Shown here: one piece after another, positions 35,917 through 45,590 of the stretch
Numbering within the stretch: position 1 is the first letter of the stretch
How the letters are laid out: each line of letters starts with the position of its first letter
Assembly (NCBI GenBank): GCA_949287655.1
Contig: CASEHD010000017.1
Location: forward strand, 1 to 52,623
Origin: an uncultured Christensenella sp.
GTDB lineage: Bacteria > Bacillota > Clostridia > Christensenellales > UBA3700
Reading direction: 5' to 3'
DNA length: 52,623 bases
Notes under the pieces: generated by a model
The model's database searches: none
Told to the model about the DNA's origin: nothing
Seen by the model: the letters and a program-made list of their open reading frames with translations, nothing else
Program-made: the position numbers and the translations under genes

Positions 35917-38571
35917 ATGGATAGACACAAACAGACGCCTTGGCATGCGCTGAAACTTGCGGAGATCTATGAAACATTACATACCTCCGAAGAGGGATTA
36001 AGCGATGCCGAGGCTGCCGAAAGGCTGAAAAAACACGGGCGCAACGAGTTGCGCTCAAAACCGCCCAAAACCATTCTTCAAATGCTGAAAGCGCAAATCA
36101 TTGACCCGATGGTGCTCATCCTCATCGGCGCGTCGGTTTTATCCGCTATTTTGCAGGAATGGACGGAAGCGGCGGTGATTTTCGTTATTGTAATCGTCAA
36201 CGCCGTCATTGGTATTGTGCAGGAAAAGAAAGCGCAATCCTCTCTGGAGGCTCTGCGCAGCATGAGCGCCCCGACAGCCCGGGTACTGCGCCAGGGAGAA
36301 GAAAGCGTGGTGCCCGCCGGCGAACTGGTAGTGGGCGACATTGTGATGCTGGGCGACGGAGATATGGTGCCGGCGGATGTACGTCTGATAGACTCTGCCA
36401 ATTTAAAAGTGCAGGAGGCTTCTTTAACAGGCGAATCCGTCCCTTCCGAAAAGGAAGCGGAAGATTTGCTGCCGGAAGACTGTCCCTTAGGCGACCGCAG
36501 CAATATGGCGTATAGCTCCGCCATAGTCACATACGGACGAGCGACCGGCATTGTGGTTGCCACCGGCATGGGTACCGAGGTGGGCAACATCGCCGGCATG
36601 TTGAGTAATCAGGACGATACGGACACACCGTTAAAGCGTAAACTGAACGCGGTCGGCAAAACCTTGACCATTGTCGGGCTGATCGTCTGCGCTCTTATTT
36701 TTGCCATCGGCGCTTTATATCGTCGCCCGCTGATCCCGCAGTTCTTAGTCGCGATTTCGCTGGCAATTTCCATTATCCCGGAAGGCTTGCCTGCCACCGC
36801 CACGATCGTAATGGCGCTGGGCGTACAGCGCATGGCAAAGAAAAACGCTTTGATCCGCAAATTACCCGCGGTAGAGACCCTGGGCAGCGCAACCGTCATT
36901 TGCTCAGATAAAACCGGTACGCTCACACTCAATAAAATGACGGTCACACACATTGCCGTCAACGAAGATTTTAAAAACGGCGCCGCTACCCCGATTAAAA
37001 ACGCCGCCAAACAGCATTCCGCCGTCTGTAACGAATTGGTTTACGCAGCGGCTCTCTGCAACGACGCCAGTCTCGATCCCGATCGGAAGGGAGAAATCAT
37101 CGGCGACCCCACAGAAGGCGCGCTGATTTATATGGCGCAGGCTTTCGGGATCAATCATGAAGAATTGGAGGATAAATATCCTCGCGTATTTGAACAGCCT
37201 TTCGATTCGGAACGCAAGAGAATGACAACTGTTCACCGCATCAACGAAAATTGGACTTCTTATACCAAGGGCGCGGTGGATGAAATGCTGCCGCTGTGTA
37301 CCCGCATTCTGACTTCGGAAGGTATACGGCCCATTACGGACGCTGACAAAGAAAACATTACAAAACTTTGCCTGGCAATGTCTGAGGACGCTTTGCGCGT
37401 GCTGGGCTTTGCAACGCGTACTCTCGCGGAGCTGCCCGCAGATGATGATGAGGATGTGGAATTTGATATGACTTTTGTGGGTGTGACAGGAATGATCGAC
37501 CCTCCCCGCAAAGAGGTGGCAGAATCTGTGCGCACATGCCGTCAGGCAGGCATCCGAACGATCATGATCACAGGAGACCATAAGGTAACGGCATTGGCAA
37601 TTGCAAAAGAATTGGATATTTACCGTGAAGGCAACACCGTCATATCAGGTGAAGATCTTGAAACGATGACCGATGACGAATTGGACGCCGCGGTAAAAAC
37701 GGCTACTGTCTTTGCCCGCGTATCTCCTGCGGATAAATTACGCATCATCCAAAGTCTGAAACGCACCGGTGAAGTAACTGCCATGACAGGTGACGGCGTC
37801 AACGACTCCCCCGCCCTGAAAGCGGCGGACATCGGTGTTGCGATGGGCGTCACCGGTACGGATGTGGCAAAAGACGCCGCCGACATGATCTTGCTGGACG
37901 ACAGTTTTACCACTATTGCCTATGCCATCAAGGAAGGCCGCCGCGTCTACCGCAACATCCAGAAGGTAATCCAATTCCTTTTGGTTGGCAATATCGCAGA
38001 AATTCTGACCTTGTTTATTGCGACCTTGTTTAACTGGGACGCGCCCCTTCTGGCGGTTCATATCTTGTGGGTAAACCTGGCAACGGCTACTCTGCCGGCT
38101 CTGGCTCTGGGCGTTGATCCTGCCAGCAAGAACATTATGAAGCATAAACCGGTCAAATCAGGCACGCTGTTTGAAAAGGATCTGGTGGGCAGGGTTATTA
38201 CGCAAGGCGTCTTTGTTGCAGCCATGACCACCTGCGCTTACTGGATCGGCGCAAATATGGGCGACCATGTGGTCGGTCAGACAATGGCGTTCTGTGTGCT
38301 GGCATTCTCGCAAATGCTTCGCGCTTTTAATCAGCGTTCCAATACTGAGCCTATTTGGGTACGGGCAGAAGGAACCAATCCCTGGCTGATACTTTCTTTC
38401 GTTGCGTCAGCCGTTCTGATGTCCTGCATTCTGTTTATCCCCGCGCTGCAAAGCGTATTCCGGTTGACCTTGCTGAACGGCGTCCAATGGTTGATCGTCG
38501 TCGGGTTGTCTTTGATGTCGGTCGTACAAGTGGAAATTGTAAAGGCGTTCAAAAGATGTTTTAAAAAATAA
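35917..38571 (+). CDS. P-type cation-transporting ATPase (Ca2+-ATPase-like, type II)
   Basis: This is an 884-residue ten-helix ion pump. The N-terminal cation-ATPase domain is followed by LTGES (A domain), PEGLP in M4, the phosphorylated Asp in [15 protein letters not shown] in the N domain and [12 protein letters not shown] in the P domain. M5 keeps Asn and Glu (GNIAE). M6 reads [15 protein letters not shown], so the Asp that binds Ca2+ in SERCA/PMR1-type pumps is Ala. GGAG lies 10 bp before the start. Codon use (CTG, CGC/CGT rather than CTT/AGA) differs from neighbours and points to horizontal transfer. It is controlled by the leader described above. Confidence 0.93.
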   Translation: MDRHKQTPWHALKLAEIYETLHTSEEGLSDAEAAERLKKHGRNELRSKPPKTILQMLKAQIIDPMVLILIGASVLSAILQEWTEAAVIFVIVIVNAVIGIVQEKKAQSSLEALRSMSAPTARVLRQGEESVVPAGELVVGDIVMLGDGDMVPADVRLIDSANLKVQEASLTGESVPSEKEAEDLLPEDCPLGDRSNMAYSSAIVTYGRATGIVVATGMGTEVGNIAGMLSNQDDTDTPLKRKLNAVGKTLTIVGLIVCALIFAIGALYRRPLIPQFLVAISLAISIIPEGLPATATIVMALGVQRMAKKNALIRKLPAVETLGSATVICSDKTGTLTLNKMTVTHIAVNEDFKNGAATPIKNAAKQHSAVCNELVYAAALCNDASLDPDRKGEIIGDPTEGALIYMAQAFGINHEELEDKYPRVFEQPFDSERKRMTTVHRINENWTSYTKGAVDEMLPLCTRILTSEGIRPITDADKENITKLCLAMSEDALRVLGFATRTLAELPADDDEDVEFDMTFVGVTGMIDPPRKEVAESVRTCRQAGIRTIMITGDHKVTALAIAKELDIYREGNTVISGEDLETMTDDELDAAVKTATVFARVSPADKLRIIQSLKRTGEVTAMTGDGVNDSPALKAADIGVAMGVTGTDVAKDAADMILLDDSFTTIAYAIKEGRRVYRNIQKVIQFLLVGNIAEILTLFIATLFNWDAPLLAVHILWVNLATATLPALALGVDPASKNIMKHKPVKSGTLFEKDLVGRVITQGVFVAAMTTCAYWIGANMGDHVVGQTMAFCVLAFSQMLRAFNQRSNTEPIWVRAEGTNPWLILSFVASAVLMSCILFIPALQSVFRLTLLNGVQWLIVVGLSLMSVVQVEIVKAFKRCFKK

Positions 38572-38578
38572 TCATAAA

Positions 38579-38606
38579 CGCGGAGGGGAAACCCTCCGCA
38601 TTTTTA
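38579..38606 (+). terminator. Terminator of the P-type ATPase
   Basis: GCGGAGGG-gaaa-CCCTCCGC is followed by ATTTTT. It lies about 8 bp beyond the stop codon. Confidence 0.9.
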
Positions 38607-38631
38607 ATGCAGAGAATTAATAACTGTTTTT

Positions 38632-38796
38632 TCAACGATATCTATTGTAGTTTTGTTTGCAATTATTCTTATAGTCTGTTACGTACGACGTGTCTTTGCC
38701 GAGTCTTTCCCAATCTGACGGATATGACCAATTGAAACCGGAAGTAGCCGATGCATAAACCGGTTCAGTTACAAATAGCAATAATAACCGGATCAT
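38632..38796 (-). pseudogene. Short secreted-protein ORF, possibly with lost start
   Basis: An open frame on the minus strand reads through a hydrophobic segment (LIALVTMIRLLLLFVTEPVYA) and 39 polar residues (SATSGFNWSYPSDWERLGK ...) to a stop at 38632. This is a signal peptide followed by a short mature chain. The only in-frame ATG (38796) lies inside the hydrophobic part, and the open frame runs on upstream to about 38910 without a standard start. It may be a decayed gene, or use a rare start. It follows the leucine-rich-repeat lipoprotein gene on the same strand. No function can be given. Confidence 0.35.
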
Positions 38797-38921
38797 GGTA
38801 ACAAGTGCAATAAGGATTGCAGTTTTACGAAAAGTATTTGTCTTATTCTTCCCCCTAAAATATTTGAATGAGCTTTTGAGACACTCCTTAATCCTATTAT
38901 TCTTCTCTCATAATTAAACTT

Positions 38922-41036
38922 TCAATAAACTTTAACTTTATCCATTTGTTCAGAAGTTAAAAACTGAGCGAAGTAATCTTTATACGCCTGCTCGCTATGA
39001 GACGGAATAAGTATTTTATCGCTGTTTACCAGTATTTCTTTATCGCAAACGGGAGGAGTCTCTCCCGCAAACTCCAGAATTTCACACTTAGCGGGCTTGA
39101 TCTTCGGCAACGTCTCCATACCATCGGGGACGACGATATGGTGAAATTGCATAGCCGAGGTTTCGAGTGCAAGCAATCCTCTCGACAAAGTTATTTTTCT
39201 GTAAAGAACACTTCCCAACGCATAGTCGTCGACGTACTTTACGCTGTCAGGCAATACAAGTTCGTTTTCGTTGCCATAATAATGCACGACTCTTGCGCCG
39301 TCGGCGGTCAGCGTATAGTTGCCTTCCTTTTTGAAATTGTTCCCTTTGAGTATCAGCTTCGTACCGTTATCTATCTGCGCCTTGACGATCCGCGTTACCG
39401 TAGACGGAATTTCAAGACTTTCAAGGGAATAGCACATCGAGAAAGAATAAGCGGATATCTTCTCCAATCCTTCGTTGAGAACGACTTCGGTAAGCCCCTC
39501 GCACACACTGAAACACCCTTCGGGTATCTCTTTTAACAGTGCGTTAGCCTTGAAAGTTTTCAGTTTTGAATTAGAAAAAACGTATTTACCTAAAGACTCG
39601 GTTTTCTGCGGCATTTGAAAACTTTCAAGCGCCGTGCTTGCAAAAGCATTATCTCCTATGCATTTTATATTGTCCCCCAGTGCTATTTCAGCAAGATCTT
39701 TGCAACCATAAAAAGCACCTTGCGGTATTTCTGTGAGATTTTCACAAGCCGCCAAGGACACGTTTTTCAATGCAGCACTCGCGAAAACAAACTCTCCCAT
39801 CTCTTCAAGTTTATCAGAAAATTCGACTTCCGACAAAGATAACGTATTTTGAAAAGAATAATCGCCTATTGCTTTGACGTTCTCAAGATTTATCTTTGAA
39901 AGCGCCTCACAATTGTTAAAAATATTATCAGGCAAGACGGCAACGCCTTTGCCGAGTACGACATCCGTCAGCATTGAATTGTCTTTAAATAGCGCACCGG
40001 AAATATCCGTAACGCAATCAGGTATGATTATTTTGCCGAACTCAACAAAGCTGAAATCAGCGTCTTCAAGCGCAGTTACGCCGTCTTTGAAAGTCAGCGT
40101 CTTTCCGCTCAGACAATCTGAATTGACCGAATCGTTTATGCACACGTTTTTTCCCAGCACGATCGTATCGGCGTTTTCAAAACAGCCGAAATCCGATTCC
40201 TGATAATCTATAAAATAATCTGATTTTATTTCAAGTGTTTTCAACACGGTCTGAGGAATCACTACCGTGTTTTCCAAAGAACTTACGTTATCGAGCGTTA
40301 TCTGCTCTACCAACGCGGAAACGTCTTCGTCGAGATAAGTCGCTCCGCTTAAAATCAACTCTGAAATGCCTGATTTCGCAAGAGCGTTTTTCAGTCCTGC
40401 CGTTTTATCCGTCAATTTAATACGTTCAATCGTTTCGTTATTTGCGAAAAAGTTTTCGTCGATTTCTCCGCCGCTCAGTTCGATAAGATATCTGCTCAAA
40501 TTTTGATCGGAAGCGAATTTTACCGAAGTATTCGACAACTTAACGACAGCGCCGTCCTTTAATTCGAGTCCGTCTACACTTGTTATACTTTTGCTCAACA
40601 TCAACCTTTCTATGCTTTGCGATTTGAGCGATATTATCTCTTTGACCGAGGTTCCGTTTATGCTCTCAGGAACAAGCACCTCGCTTTTTTCCTGAGAAAT
40701 CCCGACGATATTCGCATTTTCGTCCGTGAGTAAAGGCGTAGTTATCGTAAGATATACCGTCTTATCGTTATACCCTTCTTTTGTAATAATTACTTTATAC
40801 TTTCCCGGCTCTGCGGGCGGTCGCTCAGAATAGTAGTCGAATCCGTCACCGACGTACCGGTAAGAAAAATCTTTGTTGATATCGTTTACAGCAAAAATTC
40901 TCTTCGCCGCGCCGTCATATTCAAACGTAGCGTCATCGCAGATTATATCCTGTTTTTTATCTTCACAGGAAATCACCGTAAAAACGGACAACACAAGACA
41001 TACCGCAATAAAAAATATCAGAACATGCTTTTTCAT
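38922..41036 (-). CDS. Leucine-rich-repeat (BspA-like, LRR_5) lipoprotein
   Basis: This is a 704-residue lipoprotein. The signal peptide ends at a lipobox TVISC (Cys about 24), followed by a small MBG-like domain (FEYDGAAKRIFAVND) and about twenty LRR_5 units of the BspA type, for example NCEALSKINLENVKAIGDYSF and FYGCKDLAEIALGDNIKCIGD. Such repeats form right-handed solenoids that bind host or bacterial ligands. The start (41036) lies 1 bp after the ABC transporter stop, so the two are co-transcribed. Composition is more AT-rich than the core genes. Confidence 0.87.
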   Translation of the reverse strand: MKKHVLIFFIAVCLVLSVFTVISCEDKKQDIICDDATFEYDGAAKRIFAVNDINKDFSYRYVGDGFDYYSERPPAEPGKYKVIITKEGYNDKTVYLTITTPLLTDENANIVGISQEKSEVLVPESINGTSVKEIISLKSQSIERLMLSKSITSVDGLELKDGAVVKLSNTSVKFASDQNLSRYLIELSGGEIDENFFANNETIERIKLTDKTAGLKNALAKSGISELILSGATYLDEDVSALVEQITLDNVSSLENTVVIPQTVLKTLEIKSDYFIDYQESDFGCFENADTIVLGKNVCINDSVNSDCLSGKTLTFKDGVTALEDADFSFVEFGKIIIPDCVTDISGALFKDNSMLTDVVLGKGVAVLPDNIFNNCEALSKINLENVKAIGDYSFQNTLSLSEVEFSDKLEEMGEFVFASAALKNVSLAACENLTEIPQGAFYGCKDLAEIALGDNIKCIGDNAFASTALESFQMPQKTESLGKYVFSNSKLKTFKANALLKEIPEGCFSVCEGLTEVVLNEGLEKISAYSFSMCYSLESLEIPSTVTRIVKAQIDNGTKLILKGNNFKKEGNYTLTADGARVVHYYGNENELVLPDSVKYVDDYALGSVLYRKITLSRGLLALETSAMQFHHIVVPDGMETLPKIKPAKCEILEFAGETPPVCDKEILVNSDKILIPSHSEQAYKDYFAQFLTSEQMDKVKVY

Positions 41037-41037
41037 T

Positions 41038-43488
41038 TTAACCTCTGTTGATTATATCGATAGGCTTCTTCCTTGACAACATGACAAGCGGAATTACCGA
41101 AGCCAGCAAAGATACTGCAAACGGCAAAATCACGAATGCCGAAACGACAAATACATCGTATCTGAGTATCACAGCACCTTCCAACACGTTTTGCGCCATA
41201 GATATGTCTGTGAAATATATCCAGAGCGGAGCCGCAACGCAAGATAATATACAGACTATAAAAGCCAGTATCAAAGCAAACGTGACGAATATCGCTACGC
41301 AACTGCCGTTGCTTAACCCGAGAGATCTTAAAACGCCTACGTTCCTGACGTTTGAATTTATGATATTGCTCATGACATAATACATAAGAACGCAGAAGAA
41401 CACCGCCATGATCACGCTAATTATCAGAAACACTCTTGTAGTTTCTTTCGTCTGATTCTGATATATTCTCAACTCGTCAAAATACGCGCCGTTTGCCTGA
41501 ATGCCTTTCACCGACAGTAAGCCTTCCAGCCCGTCGGCATCGGCATTTATCACATACAGATAATCCGTTTGATTTTTGTCTATATCGATCTCGTCCGTGA
41601 CCGACCTCGTAACGTATACGCTGTCAAGCTCGGATATGCCCTGATCGTACACCGAGCATCTTACGCCCAGGAGCGTCAAGTTTTTAATAAAAGAATTATT
41701 TCCCGATTCAAGTTGCAGACTTATCTCCGTGCCAAAACGGAAAGCGGATCGTATTTCACTTTCACTCATAGATAGGACTTCTGTTAACGTATAGCGCGTC
41801 CCGAACAACCCGTTGTATTGTGCGAGCGATATTGCTATGCCGTTTTCATTGAGTTGCAGATTTTCGGTAACACCGTTTGCCGACGCAAAGACCTCTCCCG
41901 ACGTATCTCTGCTTGTCAATTCGCCGGCATTGTACGTCTTTTCTCCCGAAGAAAGCGTAATGATATCTCCGTCCGACGAATAAAACTCCGTCTTCATTGT
42001 TCTGTGGTCTGCCAAATAAGACTCACTGCCGTAAAAATTGAAGTATTTGTACGATAAATCGTTCAGAAAAACTGCCTTTTCGCTTGCGCTTACAGAATCA
42101 ATATCTTTCAATTTGTCATAAAAATCAGTTTTAAATATGCCTTCTATGCGGACAGGATTGTTGTATCCTACGAAATTACCGACATAATCCTCTGCTTCGA
42201 AGATCTGTACTACTTCGCCATTTTCGTTATAACACGACTCTTTGACGTAGTACATAAGATCAGCGTAAATGTCTGAAATATACACGCCGTCGAAATCGAA
42301 TTCAACGTCGGTCCCAAACAATTTTTTCAAGTCTCCGGCATTTGAAATTATAACGTATTTTGAACTTATATTACGGTTATCGAAAGTAGCGTTGTTTGAA
42401 TTTTCTCCGAAAATCATTTTAGTCAGATCGTATACTGTAGCGCGACAAACGGAATCGTGATATACGGCTTTGTATGTATCCCCTATCTCTTTTCCGTAAG
42501 TATTATATACAGCGTCAAGATCTGCATAAGCGTAATTTTCTTCGTTCTCGTTATATCTGTTGACCGCAAAGGACTGTACTCCGTTCTTTCCGATCGAATC
42601 GGAAACGTTTTTAGCATAATCAAAATTACCGATAGAACCTGTAAAAGCCGCCATGACCGCCGCGATCATACAAAGAAGGACTGCCAATATTACGGTAAAA
42701 GTCCTGCTCTTAAAATTTGACAACGCCAATTTCAGCATTGCGGCATTAAAACCGCCTTTATTCTGTTTTTTAATGCCACTTTTGTCAGATTTGTTTCTGT
42801 CGTCTTCTGCCGTCTTTATCTCTTCCCTCTTCTCAGCTTTAGTAATACCGCCGTCTTCGAGAAAAACGAGTTCGTCAGCATATTTATTAGCATTTTCAAG
42901 ATCGTGTGTAACTACGACAACAAGACATTTTTCGGATTCCTTTTTAAGAAGGTCGAATATCTCTTTGCCTGTCATAGAATCGAGATTGCCTGTCGGCTCA
43001 TCTGCAAGAACAATTCTGTGCGGTTTCATAAGTGCTCTGACCAACGCAACGCGTTGCTGTTGTCCGCCAGAAAGTTCGTAAGGATATTTTTCTAAAACCT
43101 CTTCAGAAAGTCCGACATTCTTAAGATGTTCGCAGGCAATCGGCAAAAATTCCTCTTTTCCCCCTGCAAAAGTTATAAACAAATTGTCTTTTACAGTCAG
43201 TCGGTCAATAAGATTATAACTCTGAAATAAAAATGAAACCTCGTTTTTTCTATATTCATCCAACGACTTCCCGTCAGCATTAAGAACAACTCCATTTCTC
43301 TCAATTCGACCGCTGTCGGGGGCGTCAATGCCCCCGAGCATATTTAATAGCGTAGTCTTTCCGCAACCGCTCTTCCCAACGATAAATACCATTCCCCTTT
43401 CAGGAAATTCATAGCTTACGTCTTTCAAAGCCGTAGTCTTTATCTTATTTTTTGATACGTAAGTGCGGTTAATTCTGTCGATCCTCAT
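41038..43488 (-). CDS. MacB-like ABC transporter, ATPase fused to FtsX-type permease
   Basis: I chose the ATG at 43488 (MRIDRINRTYVSKN), after GGAGAGG. The 816-residue protein has an N-terminal ATPase (Walker A GKSGCGKTT, signature LSGGQQQRV, Walker B IVLADEPTGNLDS, H-loop VVVTHD), a hydrophilic linker, then a permease with one membrane helix at about 275-300, a large extracytoplasmic domain of about 350 residues and three C-terminal helices (FtsX type). This is a mechanotransmission-type exporter. It is in one operon with the LRR lipoprotein, which may be its partner. Cargo unknown. Confidence 0.88.
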   Translation of the reverse strand: MRIDRINRTYVSKNKIKTTALKDVSYEFPERGMVFIVGKSGCGKTTLLNMLGGIDAPDSGRIERNGVVLNADGKSLDEYRKNEVSFLFQSYNLIDRLTVKDNLFITFAGGKEEFLPIACEHLKNVGLSEEVLEKYPYELSGGQQQRVALVRALMKPHRIVLADEPTGNLDSMTGKEIFDLLKKESEKCLVVVVTHDLENANKYADELVFLEDGGITKAEKREEIKTAEDDRNKSDKSGIKKQNKGGFNAAMLKLALSNFKSRTFTVILAVLLCMIAAVMAAFTGSIGNFDYAKNVSDSIGKNGVQSFAVNRYNENEENYAYADLDAVYNTYGKEIGDTYKAVYHDSVCRATVYDLTKMIFGENSNNATFDNRNISSKYVIISNAGDLKKLFGTDVEFDFDGVYISDIYADLMYYVKESCYNENGEVVQIFEAEDYVGNFVGYNNPVRIEGIFKTDFYDKLKDIDSVSASEKAVFLNDLSYKYFNFYGSESYLADHRTMKTEFYSSDGDIITLSSGEKTYNAGELTSRDTSGEVFASANGVTENLQLNENGIAISLAQYNGLFGTRYTLTEVLSMSESEIRSAFRFGTEISLQLESGNNSFIKNLTLLGVRCSVYDQGISELDSVYVTRSVTDEIDIDKNQTDYLYVINADADGLEGLLSVKGIQANGAYFDELRIYQNQTKETTRVFLIISVIMAVFFCVLMYYVMSNIINSNVRNVGVLRSLGLSNGSCVAIFVTFALILAFIVCILSCVAAPLWIYFTDISMAQNVLEGAVILRYDVFVVSAFVILPFAVSLLASVIPLVMLSRKKPIDIINRG

Positions 43489-43505
43489 GCCTACCTCTCC
43501 TTCCC

Positions 43506-43534
43506 AGTATACCATAACTTTGCAATGCTAACAA
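43506..43534 (-). promoter_or_regulatory. Promoter of ABC-LRR operon
   Basis: On the minus strand TTGTTA (43529-43534) and TATACT (43506-43511) are 17 bp apart. The ATG at 43488 is about 18 bp downstream of the -10, so the transcript is nearly leaderless before its ribosome binding site. Confidence 0.6.
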
Positions 43535-43653
43535 GGCACATATTAAAAATTCCTACCAATCAATCCTCCGACGTATTTAGCCTGATCGTGAGAATAATCT
43601 TTCCACCAAGGGAATTATGTCTGCTAAAACGCGAAAGCAACCGCTTCGATTCG

Positions 43654-45303
43654 CTACGCGGATTGCCGCTCCCTGTCAACGCTTCGCTTATGACGAGGGT
43701 TCTGAGAATCCCTCTCTCTGCGCAAAAAAAAGACCCGTAAGAACGACAGGGTTCTTATGGGGCCCTTTTGGCGCAGAGGATCACCTTGCGTTTGAACTTT
43801 TTCATTGTTTGAGAGTTCGGATTTTACATCTTCAAAAGATATTTCTTCGATATAATTTCCACCTTTAATATTAAAATAAATAATAGTGTCAGTATCGCTT
43901 ACGTAAACTTTGTAGACAAGATTGTCGATTAGTCTTTTTCTGAATTCTATATCATTTACGTCTCCTTTTAGAATCATTTTTACAAAAGAAATTATATCTT
44001 TTTCAGTCAGATTTTTTCCTTTTTCTAAAATTAGTTGTGTCTTTAATTTCTCTAAGTCATTTAGTAATATTTCACATTCTTGCATACGTTTTTCTATACG
44101 TTGTTTTAGAAGAGGGCTTTTTGCTTCAATAAAAGCAGTAGCTGCTGCATCAGCTTCTTCTTGAATATCCGAGATACGCTTGCGTATTGATTTTATTTGG
44201 CTTTCGTCAGTTCTGGTTTCGTGAAATTTCAAGACATCCTTTGCGATTGTTTTCATATTTATTTCGTCAGCCAAAAACATAATTACATTTTCAACCACGT
44301 ATTTTTCGAGCACGTCTTTATGCTCAATTCGTTTTCCGCACAGCTTTTTCTTTTTGTTTTTACATTCGTAATAGTAGTATTTTTTGCCTGTTTTGCTTTT
44401 ACCTCCTCCGGCAATCATCTCAGTCCCACAATGTCCGCAGAAAAGTTTTCCTGTTAACAGATAAGGTTCTTTTGCGGTTTCTTTGCCTCCTAAAACATAT
44501 TGATTATCCGAAAGGCGTTTCTGAACTCTTTCAAAGGTATCTTTATCTATTATTGCAGGGTACATATTTGTGCAGAGTCGTTTTCCGAAATAAAATTCTC
44601 CAGTATATTTCGGGTTAGTTAGACAATGGTCAAAAGTTCTTCCGGTAATCGGTTTTCCCTTAAACCTATATCCTTGTGAGTTTAGTTGCTCGGCAATCTG
44701 TTTTTTGCTTACGCCTTTGTCATATTGCTCAAAGACATATTTCATGACTTTGGCTTCTTCTTCGTTTAATACGATACGTTTAACATATTTGCCTTGTCTG
44801 CCGGGAATAGGTTCTATATCTAATTTGTATCCATATATGATATAGCCTCCGCAAAAAGTACCGTTTGCAACGCTTGTGTCAAGACCATCCTTTACTCTCT
44901 TTGAAAGACGTTTGCTATATTTTTCAGCATTCCATTCCAGAAACATTTCGTAGAATTCGCCGCCTTCGTCCTCTGCAATGGGTTCCAAAGCAGATATAAC
45001 TTTGATGCCATATTTCTTTTTAAGCATTTCTTTGTATATCGTACTGTCGCAGCGGTTTCTTGCAAATCTGTCAAACATATAAACGATTATGTATTGGAAT
45101 GCGCCTGATTTTGCATCTGCGATCATTTTCTGAAAAGCAGGACGGGAATCATTTGTGCCCGTACGAGCTTTATCAATATAAAGGTTAAGAACTTCTAAGC
45201 CCTTATTTTCTGCATATTCTTTGCATATGCGAACCTGAGCTTCGATACTTTGTTCATTTTGTCCGTAAGAACTGAATCTTGCATAGATAACACAGCTATT
45301 CAT
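43654..45303 (-). CDS. Large serine recombinase
   Basis: The start is the ATG at 45303 after AAGGAG. The 549-residue protein has an N-terminal resolvase domain (IYARFSSYGQNEQSIEAQ with the catalytic Ser, then FDRFARNR), a recombinase domain (about 160-250), a zinc ribbon (FCGHCGTEMIAGG ... CGKRI) and a coiled coil (about 370-430). This class integrates and excises conjugative or transposable elements. The last about 45 residues (QTQGDPLRQKGP ... RKRSVDRERQSA) are Arg-rich and overlap the inverted repeat at 43709-43777, suggesting readthrough into flanking att DNA. Confidence 0.92.
   Translation of the reverse strand: MNSCVIYARFSSYGQNEQSIEAQVRICKEYAENKGLEVLNLYIDKARTGTNDSRPAFQKMIADAKSGAFQYIIVYMFDRFARNRCDSTIYKEMLKKKYGIKVISALEPIAEDEGGEFYEMFLEWNAEKYSKRLSKRVKDGLDTSVANGTFCGGYIIYGYKLDIEPIPGRQGKYVKRIVLNEEEAKVMKYVFEQYDKGVSKKQIAEQLNSQGYRFKGKPITGRTFDHCLTNPKYTGEFYFGKRLCTNMYPAIIDKDTFERVQKRLSDNQYVLGGKETAKEPYLLTGKLFCGHCGTEMIAGGGKSKTGKKYYYYECKNKKKKLCGKRIEHKDVLEKYVVENVIMFLADEINMKTIAKDVLKFHETRTDESQIKSIRKRISDIQEEADAAATAFIEAKSPLLKQRIEKRMQECEILLNDLEKLKTQLILEKGKNLTEKDIISFVKMILKGDVNDIEFRKRLIDNLVYKVYVSDTDTIIYFNIKGGNYIEEISFEDVKSELSNNEKVQTQGDPLRQKGPIRTLSFLRVFFLRRERDSQNPRHKRSVDRERQSA
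43709..43777. repeat. Inverted repeat at left end of the mobile element; possible att/terminator
   Basis: CTCTGCGC-aaaaaaaa-GACCCGTAAGAAC at the left and GTTCTTATGGGG-ccctttt-GGCGCAGAG at the right pair over about 27 bp. Just left of it is GAGGGTTCTGAGAATCCCTC (43696-43715), a second small palindrome resembling the T arm of a tRNA but with an oversized loop. This combination marks a likely element boundary. It also works as a terminator for the 3' end of the recombinase transcript. Confidence 0.5.
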
Positions 45304-45323
45304 TCTGATCTCCTTTTTGTTTA

Positions 45324-45459
45324 TTGCCTTTTGCACCGCAATAAGTTCGCCTCGGTTAGGAATTGTCAAGGAAAAGGCAATGACTTATGCTTAACGAGGG
45401 ATAATCATTGCCCCTTGACAATTTCGGACGAGGTGATACCGAAAAAAAGCAAAAGGCAA
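45324..45459. repeat. 136-bp interrupted inverted repeat in divergent promoter region
   Basis: The outer arms TTGCCTTTTGC (45324-45334) and GCAAAAGGCAA (45449-45459) enclose CCTCG/CGAGG (about 45350 and 45429), and the inner arms ATTGTCAAGG-aaaa-GGCAATGA and TCATTGCCCCTTGACAAT at 45367-45421. The whole folds as one long stem. It lies between the recombinase and repressor genes, where recombinase or repressor binding sites are expected. Confidence 0.65.
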
Positions 45460-45503
45460 AAAACCCTGTTATGATTATTTGTTGGAAAAGTCAGTCGAAA
45501 GAC

Positions 45504-45532
45504 TTGACTTCTGTTACCATTATAGCTAAAAT
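45504..45532 (+). promoter_or_regulatory. Promoter of the LexA-like repressor gene with overlapping small inverted repeat
   Basis: TTGACT (45504-45509) and TAAAAT (45527-45532) are 17 bp apart. The sequence AAGTC-agtcgaaa-GACTT just upstream and into the -35 (about 45488-45505) is an inverted repeat that could be an operator. It is not the classical Gram-positive LexA box. Confidence 0.55.
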
Positions 45533-45590
45533 TAAACTATAACGCAACAAAAATTGCGTATTAAATTCAAAATCAATAAAGAGGACATTT

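Noticed and set aside
43622..43720. tRNA gene at the recombinase 3' end
   Set aside because: Only a T-arm-like palindrome is present; loop size is wrong and no anticodon or acceptor stem can be drawn.
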